A stretch of 64,000 bases of DNA from Micropterix aruncella. Its lineage: Eukaryota; Arthropoda; Insecta; Lepidoptera; Micropterigidae. The position numbers and the translations under genes are program-made. A model generated the notes under the pieces. The model worked only from the letters and a program-made list of their open reading frames with translations. It searched no databases and was not told where the DNA came from. Position 1 is the first letter of the stretch; every line of letters starts with the position of its first letter. Positions 24,428 through 35,441 of the stretch are shown here, piece after piece. Location: contig OX155980.1 of assembly GCA_944548615.1 (NCBI GenBank), positions 63,946,665 through 64,010,664 of the forward strand. The letters run 5' to 3'.

Positions 24428-24600
24428 ATTATAAATAAGATAAAAACAAATTTACCGCGTTAAGTTTGTAACACCAGATATTTCGGCGATGTTGGAACCG
24501 CCGCTATCCAGGGTAGACTGAGCAACGGTAGTTACAACCTCGCCGAAATATTGGGTGTTACCAAACTTTAAGCGGTAAGTTCGTTTTAATGTTATTTAAA
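24428..24600. mobile_element. fold-back element, copy A
   Basis: A ~170-bp element made almost entirely of two inverted arms: TTTACCGCGTTAAGTTTGT ... GATATTTCGGCGATGTTG on the left, and CAACCTCGCCGAAATATT ... ACCAAACTTTAAGCGGTAA on the right, around a centre holding CAGGGTAGACTGAG. The left flank is CATTATAAATA, the same as copy B at 33896. Diverged arms suggest it is the older copy. No coding capacity. Confidence 0.85.
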
Positions 24601-24639
24601 ATGTTAAACAACCGCGATAGTATTCGATTTCATATTGGT

Positions 24640-24905
24640 CATTCATTCTTCTTCACTATACTACAACCCACGAACACCCACTTCACACCAAACAGTCGCA
24701 AATCGCAGGAGTTTAAACTCTTCCCCCTTCCCTCACTAAATTTTCTAGATCATACTCCGACCGACATACTCTACTTTTTAGAATTTGGTTAACTTTTTGC
24801 ACTGAAGTAAATCTGGGAAAAAAGAGGTATCAAAAATGCCTTCCAAACAATTCATGTTTGCTGTCCGCAACGAACACCCGCAAAAATGGCAAGACTACTG
24901 AGATA
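24640..24905 (+). pseudogene. mariner transposase C-terminal remnant
   Basis: Plus-strand frames give SQTVANRRSLNSSPFP, then an H-T-P-T-D block in place of S-P-D-L-A-P-T-D-Y, then F-L-E-F/N-F-L and IWEKRGIKNAFQTIHV. Order and spacing match the C-terminal third of mariner transposases, from the D-N-A-R-P-H-T block onward. The catalytic D-N-A is replaced (the frame reads Y-N-P-R-T) and there are frameshifts. Opposite in orientation to the mariner at 26030-26780, so a separate insertion. Confidence 0.6.
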
Positions 24906-25524
24906 ATTAGATAATATAGGTGAATGTAATTTGTTATAAATATATATAGCCCATGGAAATCGTACCATACAAGGCACATAGCTTTGTACCACATAGGGTA
25001 GTTCTGATTTTTTTATATGTTGTATGTGATGAAGTAGTTATGACAAATCCAAATTTTCCACCTCGGAAACCCTCTGGATCATTTACATTTTCTCAAAAAA
25101 CCTTTACAGTTTCGAACTTTTTTCAGTTTTTGGCATTTTATACCACCAAGAACCTTTGTTGCGATAAACGTTTCTATTAATACTTTTTAAGTAGACTAAA
25201 TTTGCAACAATACGAAAATAACTTGGTAACGTTAGATCAAATACATAGTTTCTAAAATACAGCTATTCAAATTCTTTAGTAATTTGCTAAAAAATATTTT
25301 TTATAGTTAGCACTGACGGTAAAAACTCCATTATATAAATAGAAAACCCCTGATTATTGCTTATTTGCCCAGCCCCTGCTGTTATTTTTTGATGCATTTC
25401 TTGCTTGGTGCCTTTTTAAATTTTGGCTTTTTGATTTATAAAAGTTTTATCCGTCGGTGCCGACTATACATATAAAAGCAGGAGGGTGGGAGAAATGTGA
25501 TGCCATGTCCAATCTACTAGATAA
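24906..25524. other. no recognisable feature
   Basis: AT-rich; the ORF at 24953-25180 has no motif. Confidence 0.4.
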
Positions 25525-25790
25525 CCCTAGATATGCCCTCACATACAAATAAGTTGGCTCCACATACCCTTTGCTCGTAAATCATGTGACAGAGAGAGCA
25601 ATAAATTGAACAGTTTGCGAGAGAATAGCGCGCCAATATTCTCAGCGGCAGCTCTCACACCGGAAACGGTCGGCTGTCTGCCAGCGGACTGCGACCAAAC
25701 TACTACTGGACTGCTTTCAGTAGTAGTTTTGAAGTGGTCATTTTTGAGCGCGAATGGCCTATCTAGGGGATTAAATATCGATGTTGCAAG
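25525..25790 (+). repeat. MITE-like repeat, copy 1 (inverse copy at 56.6 kb)
   Basis: Matches 56641-56905 on the other strand over its whole length: GATATGCCCTCACATACAAA, TACCCTTTGCTCGTAAATCA, GAGAATAGCGCGCCAATATT and TTTTGAAGTGGTCATTTTTG. The ends look weakly inverted: CCCTAGATATGCCCTC at the left, TCCCCTAGATAGGCC as the inverse of the right. That suggests a non-autonomous DNA element. The two ORFs crossing it (25539-25808, 25606-25845) are opposite-strand shadows. Confidence 0.7.
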
Positions 25791-26029
25791 TAGCCGGAAA
25801 GGGTCCACTATTGATACCTGCCCTTTTAGTTTCGCAAATCAATAAGTTTTATGTCTCCAAACGAACTTCTTAGAAATCGACTTTTGGCCGACTTTTTCAT
25901 ACTAATACTCCTATGTGCTGCGTCAGATATAATATAGATATGGATAAAATATGTGGATAAATATCGGTGTAGATAAAATATGTGGGTTCTAGATAGAGTA
26001 ACGTTGATATGAGATTTACAATACGAAGA

Positions 26030-26780
26030 CTATCCTAGAAGTGTGTGATCTAGCGTTGTCCTGAAAAAGCAGTGGGCTAGAGCAATAGACCAGTCTCGGA
26101 CATTTAACAGCTAGCTTTTTCATCATGGTTTGCAATTGTTGACAATACAGATCTGCCGTAATCATCTAGCCAGATTTTAAGGAACTGTAGTGGATGACAC
26201 CAGCACTGATCCACCGGACGTTCATCTGTACCTTTTTCTGAGTCAACTTTTGCTTTGGACTGGATTTGGCCAGTTCTCCTGGATTCAACCGTTATGATGA
26301 GCCGATTATTGTACAGGATCCATTTGTCATCACAAGTAACGATACGATTAAAAATTCCCTCGTTATTGTGGCGGTTGAGTAATGTAAGCACTCGACGCGT
26401 GTTTGTTGGTAAGCTTCACTCAATTCATGCGGTTCCCATTTGTCGAGCTTTTACACTTTCCAATTTGTTTCAAGTGAATCAAAATTGTTTTATCACTCCC
26501 ACTGAAGCCTCCCGCTAACTCTAACGTGATTTGCGATGGATCCGCTTCCACGATCACTTTTAATTCTTCATTGTCACCTAGGGTTTCCGGCCGCCCATGG
26601 GGTTTGTTCTGTAGGTCAAAATTTCTAGAACGAAAACTTTGGAACCAAAAACGTAGCGTGTTTTTTTTCAGTAGCTCCCCCATACATATCATTATACCTT
26701 CGAGCTGTTTCTGCAGCGCTGGAACCACGGTGGAACTAGTATTCGTAAGAAACGCGATATTTTAAGTTTTTCAAGTCAAA
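26030..26780 (-). pseudogene. mariner transposase (cecropia-like), truncated and frameshifted
   Basis: Cut-and-paste transposase of the mariner family. On the minus strand: KKNTLRFWFQSFRSRNFDLQ (26670-26610), HGRPETLGDNEELKVIVEAD (26600-26540), DKTILIHLKQIGK (26490-26450), then LLNRHNNEGIFNRIVTCDDK with the first catalytic Asp (26385-26325), KLTQKKVQMNVRWISAGVIH (~26250-26190, other frame), ITADLYCQQLQTMM (~26160-26120) and QDNARSHTS with the second Asp (~26055-26030). The third Asp region (S-P-D-L-A-P) is missing because the copy is cut at about 26030. At least two frameshifts. Terminal repeats not found. Confidence 0.93.
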
Positions 26781-28284
26781 TGGTGTGAAAACAAATGAAT
26801 TACTAAATTAAAACGCAAATACACAAGCATACATTTGAAATAAATTTGAATTTGGAATTCCTAACCAAACTCCAGATATTTGAGTTCAAGGTGGCCAGTT
26901 CAAGAATACGTCAATTTCATATATAGGGACCTATATTACTTCGGGAAAAAAAACAAAAAGTTTATTTATTACAAGTAGTTCGTGTTAGAAGATAGAAGTG
27001 TTATGTAGATATGTTAGTGAAGATATGACAAGTACAATGATGGCGCGATTTGGTGACAAAGAAAATTTAAATAGTTATGATGGAAAAAACAGAACTGCAA
27101 ATATAGCAAGTAACACCTCATGATCATTAAGAAAATGAATCACATAATAAATGGAGATCTGCGCGCTTTACCCAAGAAAAAATGATATAAAATATTTTAC
27201 AGTATGCTGTAAATGCAAAAAAAAAGTGTTCTCCAGGTACTGCAAAAATATTTGTGGTAAATGTATTTTGTTATAAATTGGTGGTGTAGTGCTAGAGGTT
27301 TTTTTTTAATATAAGTATAATTGTAAATTTTATGATTCCATGTTTTAGTTCATAATTGAAGATTTCATAATTGATTGCACTCGTTCATAATTAAAGATTT
27401 AAGTTTGATTTGAAACAACAAGTCTCTGTTGTTATGTAAAAATTGACACAAAAGAGGAGTTAACAAATTGAGCAAGACCAACGTCGGGTTAATTGACGGA
27501 ACTTGGAATACTTAGGTAACGTTATGAGAAGCCATAAATACCACCGCCTGTAAATTATTATCTAACTAAAATACTAGAACCCAGAGGCCCAGGAAGAAAC
27601 CAAAATATTTTGGCTGGTGATTTTGTGACAATGGCTTGAAAGGACTACGAATTCCTTATTCCGGGAAGCAGCATCTGTATTCCAGATAGCCACGTGTATA
27701 GCCAAAGAGCAGAACAAGTAAAATGTCATTGGACCCTAGGTGAGTTTAAGTGCTTTAGTATATGCCAGCCTTTATTCATTAACCTTTGGGAGTCATTCGG
27801 TTGTGTTTGATAACATTAAAAAGCAAAGCGAATGGTCCGCGATTAAACCACCTTTTTGGAATCTCGCGCTGAGCGCGGTGTAACTCTGACTCTGGCAAAT
27901 ATTGAAACACTGCAGAGCGGTTGGAGAGCGAAGGAGGGAGAAGGAAGGGGGAACGGTAAAGTAGAATACATCGTAGGGGGTTACAGTAGGAAACTGAACA
28001 GTTTTGGACGATGCTGAAGCAGGAAGCTGCTTGACATATGAAAAGACTATCGCTGAGCAGTAAGAAAAAACTTGACATGAGTATTACCTCTATTAAATAG
28101 GATAAATAAGATAGATAAATAAACCCAAAAAAAAGTAGTTTGGAAAATTGGTAAAGTTATTCCTTAAAATATCCATATATGAGGAGGCAGGGTGAGCTGG
28201 CGAAGTGAGGAAGGGGGGGGGGGGGGGGTGGGGGGGGTCCTATGTTCTTTTCTTCTGTTTTTTAGAATATAATTTTCAATAACC
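26781..28284. other. mostly unassigned; possible RTE scrap and poly-G run
   Basis: The plus strand at 27570-27660 reads GPGRNQNILAGDFVTMA, a stop, then KDYEF, which is loosely like the G-R-P-x-x-R-W-x-D-D-I-V-x-x-A-G-x-x-W end of RTE-type LINE proteins; uncertain. A G-rich run lies at 28213-28238. The minus ORF 27779-28078 is not recognised. Confidence 0.35.
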
Positions 28285-28899
28285 TTTTTAAGCTATTGCA
28301 TAGCTTTTATCGCGGGCCTAGGCCAGCGCGGCGACCGAATGAAGAAATTTCTTAACGAAAATTAATTATTTTAAACTGATAATTACGTCTAAACGAGTAC
28401 TGCTTACGATTCGAAAAAAATATATGTTAAACAAGAACATTTTCCTAATATTCTTAGCTTTGAATATTTTAGATTTTGTTTATATTACATAATGTCATTA
28501 ATTTGTGAAATTAGGTCTAACCGAACACAAAAACGACTACTACGCAAATACTATCTGGCGTATTATTATAAAACCTGCACCATTTTAAAGATAATTTAAT
28601 TATCTATCTTTTTATCTACGATTTTTTTCGAAAAATCCGTTTTTTATGCTTTATCGAATAAAAAATTCGTGCGCGGCGTTCTATCGGAAGACGTTTAAAT
28701 TATTCCGAATCATTTGCTACCGCACGCAGCCGCAAATGATTCGGAATAATTTCAACGTTTTCCGATAGAGCGCAGTTATCTGATATCAGAAAAAATAAAA
28801 TAAATAAAATAAATTTATAATTTTAATTGCATAAGTTTTTAAAAATGCTATGCAATAGCTTTACCGCGGAAGTCCCCGAGTGCCACACGTATTTTTTAT
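28285..28899 (-). mobile_element. family P element, copy 3 (hairpin intact)
   Basis: Reverse orientation relative to copies 1 and 2. It begins TTTTTAAGCTATTGCATAGC and ends CCGAGTGCCACACGTATTTTT. The centre is an intact palindrome at about 28680-28771: TATCGGAAGACGTTTAAATT ... GAATCATTTGCTACCGC, then GCAGCCGCAAATGATTCGG ... AACGTTTTCCGATAGAGCGC, i.e. arms of about 40 bp with a few mismatches and a short loop. No ORF. Confidence 0.92.
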
Positions 28900-29069
28900 A
28901 TGAGATCATATTACTCTTAACAAAAGGACAAATACTTTAAAAGGAACAAAGGGTTTCAATTATTAAACCGCGCGGGGAGCATCCAGAGCTTTTATACGTA
29001 TTGACTCCCTGCTACTAATGTATTGACCGTACAGTAAAAAATGCAGTCATCAAGATTGTACCCTAATAT

Positions 29070-29740
29070 GGGCATTTAGGGAGCTAATGGGCCCATGATG
29101 AGGTGGCCACGATGACCCATGTGTTCAGGGTCGGTCACACTCACGGGTCAACACCCATCCGATGGCCTCCACGCATGGGGTGCGAGCCTGGGTAGGATAC
29201 TGGGTCAACCAGTCTCCCCTGGGAATCAAACCTCTGGCGCTCCTGGACGGTCTGCGCACCGAGCGGCGCAAGCCAATCGACTGTGCTCTCCGACTAACAA
29301 TCGGGGGAGTCTGGGAACTGTATTGTTTCCTATAGAGCGGGGGTGGTTGTCTACCTTACGGCGACTGCTCTTGAAATGACCATTGGCCATCCGATCCCGA
29401 TTCAGAGTCGGGCAAAGGACGCCTTGGTCCGCGTTAGATTCGGTTCACACCGTTTCACCGCTTCGTAAGGGAGAGGACCGCGCAAGGGACCTCGAACTCG
29501 GAACTAATCGAGAGACCGGAGAAATCTGGTCACAATTGGAAGCAAGGGCGCGAGAGTCGGCCCGCCAGGTAACTCTGGCTATCTCGCGGTAAGGCGTTGG
29601 CTTCTTGCGGTTTGTGACGTAGCTGGACGTTGGATTTGTTCTATCCAAAGTCTTCTACGTTCACTGCAGGGCGATAGAACGAGAAAATCGTTAAAACGTC
29701 CTGTGGTGACGGGCTCGCCCGTTGTATTTGACACCGAAAG
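29070..29740 (+). mobile_element. family M element, copy 1 (671 bp)
   Basis: Flanked by a 14-bp direct repeat TTGTACCCTAATAT at 29056-29069 and 29741-29754. It starts GGGCATTTAGGGAGCTAATG and ends GGGCTCGCCCGTTGTATTTG then ACACCGAAAG. No terminal inverted repeat and no poly-A tail. The family also occurs at 30013-30681, 42131-42796 (plus), 41684-43044 and 47065-47719 (minus). GC-rich relative to its surroundings. Two adjacent ORFs of 86 and ~69 codons (29119-29379, 29383-29592) recur in other copies, but so do open frames on the other strand, so coding is unproven. Confidence 0.9.
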
Positions 29741-31430
29741 TTGTACCCTAATATATAATTTGCCACTATAATACATACCTAATATGAAATGGTCAGAAAA
29801 GCTCAGCCAGTTGGTCCCTGCTGCTTTTCTGATGTTGTCCGGCCATCGTAGTTGTGGTCTCCCTACGCCTCGCTTTGTGGTTCTTGGTTTCCACTGGACA
29901 AGCCTCTTCGGCCACCTCGCGTCATCCTGCCTTGCGAAGTGACCTGCCCAGCCCCACTTCAGGCTGGCGATACGTTTCATGACGTCTGTCACCCTCGTAC
30001 GTCTTCGTATCTAACGGGAGCTAACGGGCCCATGATGGGTTGGCCACGAAGACCCATGTGTTCAGGGTCGGTCATACTCACGGGTCAACACCCATCCGAC
30101 GGCCTCCACGCACGGGGTGCGAACTTGGGTAGGACTCTGGCCCTGGTCAGTTTCCCCTGGTAATCAAACCTCTGGCGCTCCTGGACGGTCTGCGCATTGT
30201 GCGGCGCAAGCCAATCGATTGTGCACTCCGACTAACAGTCGGGGGAGTCTGGAAGCTGTATTGTTTCCTATAGAGCGGGGGTGGTTGCGTACCTTACGGC
30301 GATTGCTCTTGAAATGACCATTGGCCATCCGATCCCGGTTCAGAGTCGGGCAAAGGACGCCATGGTCCGCGATAGATTCGGTATTCACCATCTCACCGCT
30401 TCGTAAGGGAGAGGACCGCGCAAGCGACCTCGAACTCGGAACCAATCGAGAGTCCGGGGAAATCTGGACACAATTGGTAGTAAGGGCGCGAGTGTCGCCC
30501 GCCAGGTAGCATTTCTGGCTATCTCGCGGTAAGGCGTTGGTCTCTTACGGGTTGTGGCGTAGCTAGACGCTGGATTGTTTTGTCCAAAGTCTTCTACGCT
30601 CACTGCAGGTCGATAGAACGACTAATCGTTAAAACTTCCTGTGGTGACGGGCTCGCCCGTTGTAGTCGACAACTCAAGTTGCGTCTTCGTATCTCTTTAT
30701 TGCGCACTTTGTCGCGGAGACTGATGTCCAGCATTGCTCTCTCCATGGTCCTTTGACATACTCTGAGGCGGTTGGCACTGCTCTGAGTTAGAGGGACTGT
30801 TTGGAGGCCGTACATTTCTACTGGCAGCACGCATATCTCATAAACTTTCGGGTTTAGGTTGATGGGCATCGCTGGGTCTCTCAGGATGTAGGCAAGGTTT
30901 TTGAAGGCCGCCCAAGTCAATCCTACGCGTCTGATAACTTCTGCACGTTGGTTGTTTTGCCCAGTTTTAGTTTGTAGCCAAAATATATGTAGTGGTCGAC
31001 GACTTCGAGTGTCTGGCTCTTAACGTTGATCTGGACTGGGTCTGGGCTCAGGATCTTTGTTTTCTGGAGGTTCATCTTCAAACCCACTCTCGCTGATGCT
31101 GCGTGAAGTTCCCCGAGCATGGTCTTGAGTTGTAATGTGTCACTGCTAATCAGAACTATATCATCGGCGAATCTGAGGTGGTTCAGGTACGACTCATCCA
31201 CGTCGATACCCTTTCCTTCCCAAGGCAGGCTCTTGAAGACATCCTCTAAAGCCAGAGTGAAAAGCTTAGGGGAGATCTTGTCGCCCTGCCTTACGCCTCT
31301 CTCGATCCGGATCTTTTCCGTCACCATGTCGTCCTGGAGCTTCAATTGCAGGGTGGCATTGTCGTATATGTGGCGAATAAGCTGTGAGAAAACTACTGGA
31401 CTGATTTGGTAAGTGGGCTTCTTTTAGCTT
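29741..31430 (-). pseudogene. RTE-type LINE reverse transcriptase, split by a family M insertion
   Basis: Reverse transcriptase of the RTE (BovB-like) group. On the minus strand: RIERGVRQGDKISPKLFTLA (near 31310-31250), LNHLRFADDIVLISSDT with the catalytic F-A-D-D (31180-31130), LKMNLQKTKILSPDP (31085-31040), YIYFGYKLKL (~30980-30950), NLNPKVYEICVLPVEMYGLQ (30860-30800), RTMERAMLDISLRDKVRNKE (30750-30690). The frame is cut after K-E-I-R-R-R by the element at 30013-30681 and resumes in phase with T-R-V-T-D-V-M-K-R-I and SLKWGWAGHFARQ (29990-29930) and RGVGRPQLRWPDNIRKAAG. There is one frame change near 30920. The 5' half, including the endonuclease, is missing beyond about 31430. Apart from the insertion it is fairly young. 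Confidence 0.93.
30013..30681 (+). mobile_element. family M element, copy 2 (669 bp), inside the RTE LINE
   Basis: Flanked by the 13-bp direct repeat CGTCTTCGTATCT at 30000-30012 and 30682-30694. Deleting the element and one repeat restores the RTE reading frame exactly, which fixes both ends. Starts AACGGGAGCTAACGGGCCCA, ends TTGTAGTCGACAACTCAAGT then TG. Slightly more diverged than copies 1 and 3. No terminal inverted repeats. Confidence 0.93.
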
Positions 31431-31549
31431 TGTCTCTTGGTCGTTTTGAAATTACGCTGAAATTAATTTAAAAAATCGTTTCATATGTAAACGCAATAAG
31501 AAGCGTTTGGCGAGATCGCCTTTTGGTTGTTTAATCGCGGGCCAATAGG

Positions 31550-32110
31550 AGGTAATAATATTGTTGGATCAGGAGGCGGGCGCAGGCGGCTGGAAATGTA
31601 ACGCTGCAGGCGGGGCTGGGATTCATAAAGAGTTGCCGCCGAGAAGCTCCGCCGCCCACGCCAGCGCCGCTTCGCCGAGTATGGACTTTATGAATATGTG
31701 AGTGAATTTTATTACGCAGTTTGCAATATTCATATCCCGCTCGCTCGCTGTATTCTTCGGTTAAACATCCCCTCTTACTTTGTGTCTTGTTTAAGTTCGG
31801 GCCGAACGAGACGCCGCGCGCGCGGGCGGCTATAGGCAAAGTGAAGCGAACGAGCGCGCCTCGGATAGGGAGAACGTACTGCCATTCAAATTATCGTACC
31901 TAATTCGACGCCGGATACAGTATACCGACCAGAAGCTTTATTCTCGAGCTACAGGGCAATGCGGGAAGAGGGTGCGAGGAATTTGGGCTGAAGGGTACGT
32001 CCCGATGAACGCGAACGGTTAACATTACGAGCAGGTAAAGGCTGCCGACGTTTTCGAGCGTTCGGATATCTGCGTAGGCCGAGTAGCGAAACATCTGGCG
32101 ACCATATCCG
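31550..32110. promoter_or_regulatory. CpG-rich block, possible regulatory region
   Basis: The longest GC/CpG-rich stretch of the window (GGAGGCGGGCGCAGGCGGC near 31570, CGCCGCGCGCGCGGGCGGC near 31811, GTTTTCGAGCGTTCGGATAT near 32050). Minus-strand ORF 31531-31839 and others are open because of composition. Its length and lack of other copies in this window make it the best candidate here for a host promoter or conserved element, but I see no exon. Confidence 0.35.
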
Positions 32111-32272
32111 AACCCTTACGACTCGTGATGTATTCGCTTTGATTTCAGTTTTGTTCTAAGAGAAGCTATTGTCTGGGGTATACTGTGGAGAGGAGGTGAT
32201 TTTACGATTCGGTTAAAAAAAATCCAATACGAAGGACCGAGATATCAAAATCAAAATTAATAGCAATTTATA

Positions 32273-33327
32273 CAGGATTAGTTTTCAATTAGTGTCGCCC
32301 TTAATGTGGGTGAATAAGTACGAGCAGTGGCGTAACTTAGGAAAATGGGCCCCAGCGCAAAATTAAGAAAATGCCATCCTATATGCCATTCATTATGGCA
32401 TATAGGATGTAATTACTGTATACCTAGCTATATTATAATATTACTAAATTACTATACAATACTATAGTATTCATTTAGAGGCGTTGCCTCGAACATGTTG
32501 CGGAACAAATTCCCAAGAACTACAGCGGGACACGCGAGATCACATATAAACATTTTTACAGGAGAATGTTCGAAACATTTTTTCCTGTGTTACTCTTAAT
32601 TCAATCGCGGTTTTATATTTTACCTTTGAATGTCCAGAAATTAAAAAACGAGAAATTAAAAAAATACAGTTTTTATTACTTTATTTTAAGTCGAACTAGT
32701 AAGAGCGAAACAAATAAGACTAAAAAATAGTCAAATAATATTAATACAAATGTACCATTTTTGCATATCTACATATTTGAATTAACTACCTTATGTATTA
32801 TAAAAAATATATTTCTAGAATGGTTTTTGGCTTGATTTGCACTGCAAAATGATCGTTCGGTTTTGAGACATCCATTTTATCGGCTTGCTCAGCTTCCTAG
32901 TAAAGTTGGATGAAACGTCGATCGTAATGAAAGTTTCATTTTGAACCCCCGAACTACCGTGGGCCCTGATGCACCGCACCGGCTACACCGGCTTACAAAA
33001 AAGCAACTTTTATTAAAAAACAAAAATGTTTTTTTTTGGCAAATTTGATAAAAATTAAATACTGATAAGTAAAAGTTTGACAAGCTTTCAGCTCGCTGCT
33101 GTATCTAGAAATAGGTAAAATATCGCTAATAAATAATATTTGCAATATTTTACCTACCACTAGATGGCGCAACGCGCTCTACTTATTAAATATTATTTAT
33201 CAAAATTTTTCATTTTTCAAACCTAAATTTTTGTTTGTGGTTTTGCCAAACGTAATTATCAACAGTTGCTTATTTGCTCGTACTGATTGATCCACTTCAA
33301 GGTTGTCACTAAATAAAAACTCACCTG
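32273..33327. mobile_element. TA-flanked MITE with long inverted ends, copy 1, interrupted
   Basis: Flanked by TA at 32271-32272 and 33328-33329. The left end, CAGGATTAGTTTTCAATTAG ... GGTGAATAAGTACGAGCA, is the inverse of the right end, TGCTCGTACTGATTGATCC ... CACTAAATAAAAACTCACCTG: roughly 57 bp. An internal palindrome based on GGTAAAATATCGCTAATAA lies at 33113-33165. A second copy without interruption is at 37926-38235. The interior 32337-33075 is a separate insertion. A TA duplication fits the Tc1/mariner superfamily, but no transposase is present. Confidence 0.85.
32337..33075. mobile_element. insertion of unknown family inside the MITE
   Basis: Segment absent from the sister MITE at 37926-38235. 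It starts near TGGCGTAACTTAGGAAAATG and contains the 32860-33000 block shared with 7085-7235. A duplicated TGGCATATAGGATG / GCCATCCTATATGCCA pair forms a small hairpin at 32371-32409. Ends are approximate and no target duplication could be fixed. The family is not identified. Confidence 0.5.
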
Positions 33328-33895
33328 TAAGTCTGTCATATATGGTTTATATCCATTACAAGCTGCTCTCTCCGGTTTTGCAAGGGAAGAGTTTTAAATG
33401 TATTGTTTTGGGATAAGTTTACAATGTCGAATTCCTGACCAAAAGTTTGTATACTCTAATCAGGGAAACAAACAAATTTGTTGCTAATCATCTTGCAGTA
33501 TTTTTGTTTTAATATTGACAATATTCCAATATTTATATCGATTTTTATTCCTCTACGTTTAAAAGTGGCTCGGTTGGCCATTTTCTATCTATTCAATTCA
33601 CCTAGCTCGTCGCTACTCAGTGCCCTATTTACAAGCATTGATAATTCCTGCATTTGTACCAGGTCAGCCGAAATTAGAATTTACTTAAATTTGAAACCCT
33701 TGCCTCAAAATTCTCCAGCCATTGTTTCATAGTTTGATTATTCCTCCGAATGAATTCATCGTCTAGACCGTTTCTTGCTTTTGTCACCAATTTTTAATCA
33801 AATTGCCCAAATAACGATTGTTTTTATTCATATTATTTTAGGTATTATACGGCGTTAAACAAATTATTTATCGATGACTATCGCGGTTGTTTGAC
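33328..33895. other. no recognisable feature
   Basis: AT-rich; ORF 33478-33732 has no motif. Confidence 0.4.
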
Positions 33896-34068
33896 ATTAT
33901 AAATAGGATAGAAAACGAATTTACCGCGTGAAATTTGTAGGACCCGACGTTGCAGCCGCCGTTGTCTAGGGTAGACTGGCGGCTAGACAACGGCGGCTGC
34001 AACGTCACCGAAACGTCGGGTCCTACCAATTTCACGCGGTAAATTCGTTTTCTATCCTATTTATAAAT
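33896..34068. mobile_element. fold-back element, copy B (near-perfect arms)
   Basis: Almost the whole element is one hairpin. The left arm, ATAGGATAGAAAACGAATTT ... GCGTGAAATTTGTAGGACCC ... CAGCCGCCGTTGTCTAG, is the inverse of the right arm, CTAGACAACGGCGGCTG ... GGGTCCTACCAATTTCACGC ... AAATTCGTTTTCTATCCTAT. The centre is GGTAGACTGGCGG. Arms are ~80 bp with only a short insertion (CACCGAAACGT side) as a difference. Same family as 24428-24600 and with the same TTATAAATA edge. Non-coding. Confidence 0.92.
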
Positions 34069-34240
34069 TATTTATCATCAAACAAAAAATAATTAGGTCT
34101 GTCTATGAGTTTTAAAAACAATCCAAATCGGAAGTGTAAATATTATTTGTATTACATCGAACTTCACTATTCCCTGCAATGCCACATTGCGATTAGGTAG
34201 TTACGATTTGTGAAAGATACGATTACGACGTGGAAGCAAT

Positions 34241-34760
34241 AACTATTTTATGTATTTTTATTTTTTTATTTTACTATAAAACATTGAGTTCCTTACAAAA
34301 ATAACAGGAACAACCTATGGAATGATGCGGATGGAAAAGCCTTAACCTTTTGCTTATTTGATACTGTCACCCAACTGGGACTAACCCGTTCTAGGGTGGA
34401 CAGGACTCATATTACAATCAAGTTTGCTTGATTGCTTGATTGCTTACAAATGTACAAATTTTATTAAAAAGCTAATAACACTAAATTGCCCTAAATAATA
34501 ATGAAAAATATTAAAGATAATATAATAAATAAAATGCAATTCCATCCTATAATCGGCAATAAAATTTGATTAAATAATATATAGTTATATGTGAGAAAAG
34601 AAAGAAACAGTCATTAATATTTAATAAATGTTAAGTAATATAAGATTTAATATAAAAATACCTCGTCACAAAAGTACAATTAATTGTCAAAATAATATAT
34701 AACAACAAAGTCAAATAATTTTAATAGTTAGGTCAAATCTAGTTCTAATTAGTTCAATCA
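34241..34760 (-). repeat. LINE 3' UTR (copy 3 of 3), opposite strand
   Basis: The reverse complement matches 3140-3605 through GTTGTTATATATT, TTTGACAATTAATTGTAC, AGGGCAATTTAG, GAGTCCTGTCCACCCTAG and GACAGTATCAAATAAGC. A TTGCTTGATTGCT short tandem lies at 34424-34445. Longest of the three 3' UTR copies apart from copy 1; no reverse transcriptase is seen on its 5' side. Confidence 0.78.
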
Positions 34761-35441
34761 TTGTTTATATTGGAAATAGTGTTTAAACATATTGAGTAGT
34801 GTTTACCAAATGATACCAATTTTTAAGAAATATCGTTTAAGTAGCAATATTAATAGACGTATGTATACTCTTGTGAATAGACACTGTCGTAGTGGTGTCA
34901 ATGTGCCACCTGTAGTACCAAAATGATTCCAACCAATCCGAGACCGCGATCCTTTCCGATTTAGAATATAATATTAAATACGATATAATAGCAATCGCAC
35001 GTTTTCCGCAGCGGAGGCGCCGTCGAAGGAGTGCCAAGGCATGCAGCCTCCGCTTTTCGCGAAATTCAGGATGTAAAGAATTAGCTAAAGCGGCAAGTTT
35101 GCCATCGCTTAAACAGAAATACTGCTGGAAAGCCTTCAACAGCCCGACTCGGGCGTCGGCGTCGTGGGGAATTTTCTTCGATTAATTAACCCTCAATTCT
35201 TTGCGCGCGTTCCTCGAGACCACATCGAAATAACCTGATTAATAAAATTTATCACTTTATATAAATTATATAATCACTATTGTTTAACCCTTAAACAAAT
35301 ATTTTCCTTTTATGTCTAACAATTTATTCCAGTTAAAATATATTTTTAATTATTTTTTTGCTATGTATATTTTGCAACTATAACCGCAAAAAGTAAGATA
35401 TAAAACAAGAAAAGAACGGTTTTATTACGATACAAAAAAGG
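34761..35441. other. no recognisable feature
   Basis: The minus-strand ORF 34837-35139 (100 codons, Arg/Leu-rich middle part) is not recognised. Otherwise AT-rich unique-looking sequence. Confidence 0.4.

Noticed and set aside
28285..28899. Family P central hairpin considered as a transcription terminator or replication origin
   Set aside because: No supporting context; a mobile-element palindrome explains it.
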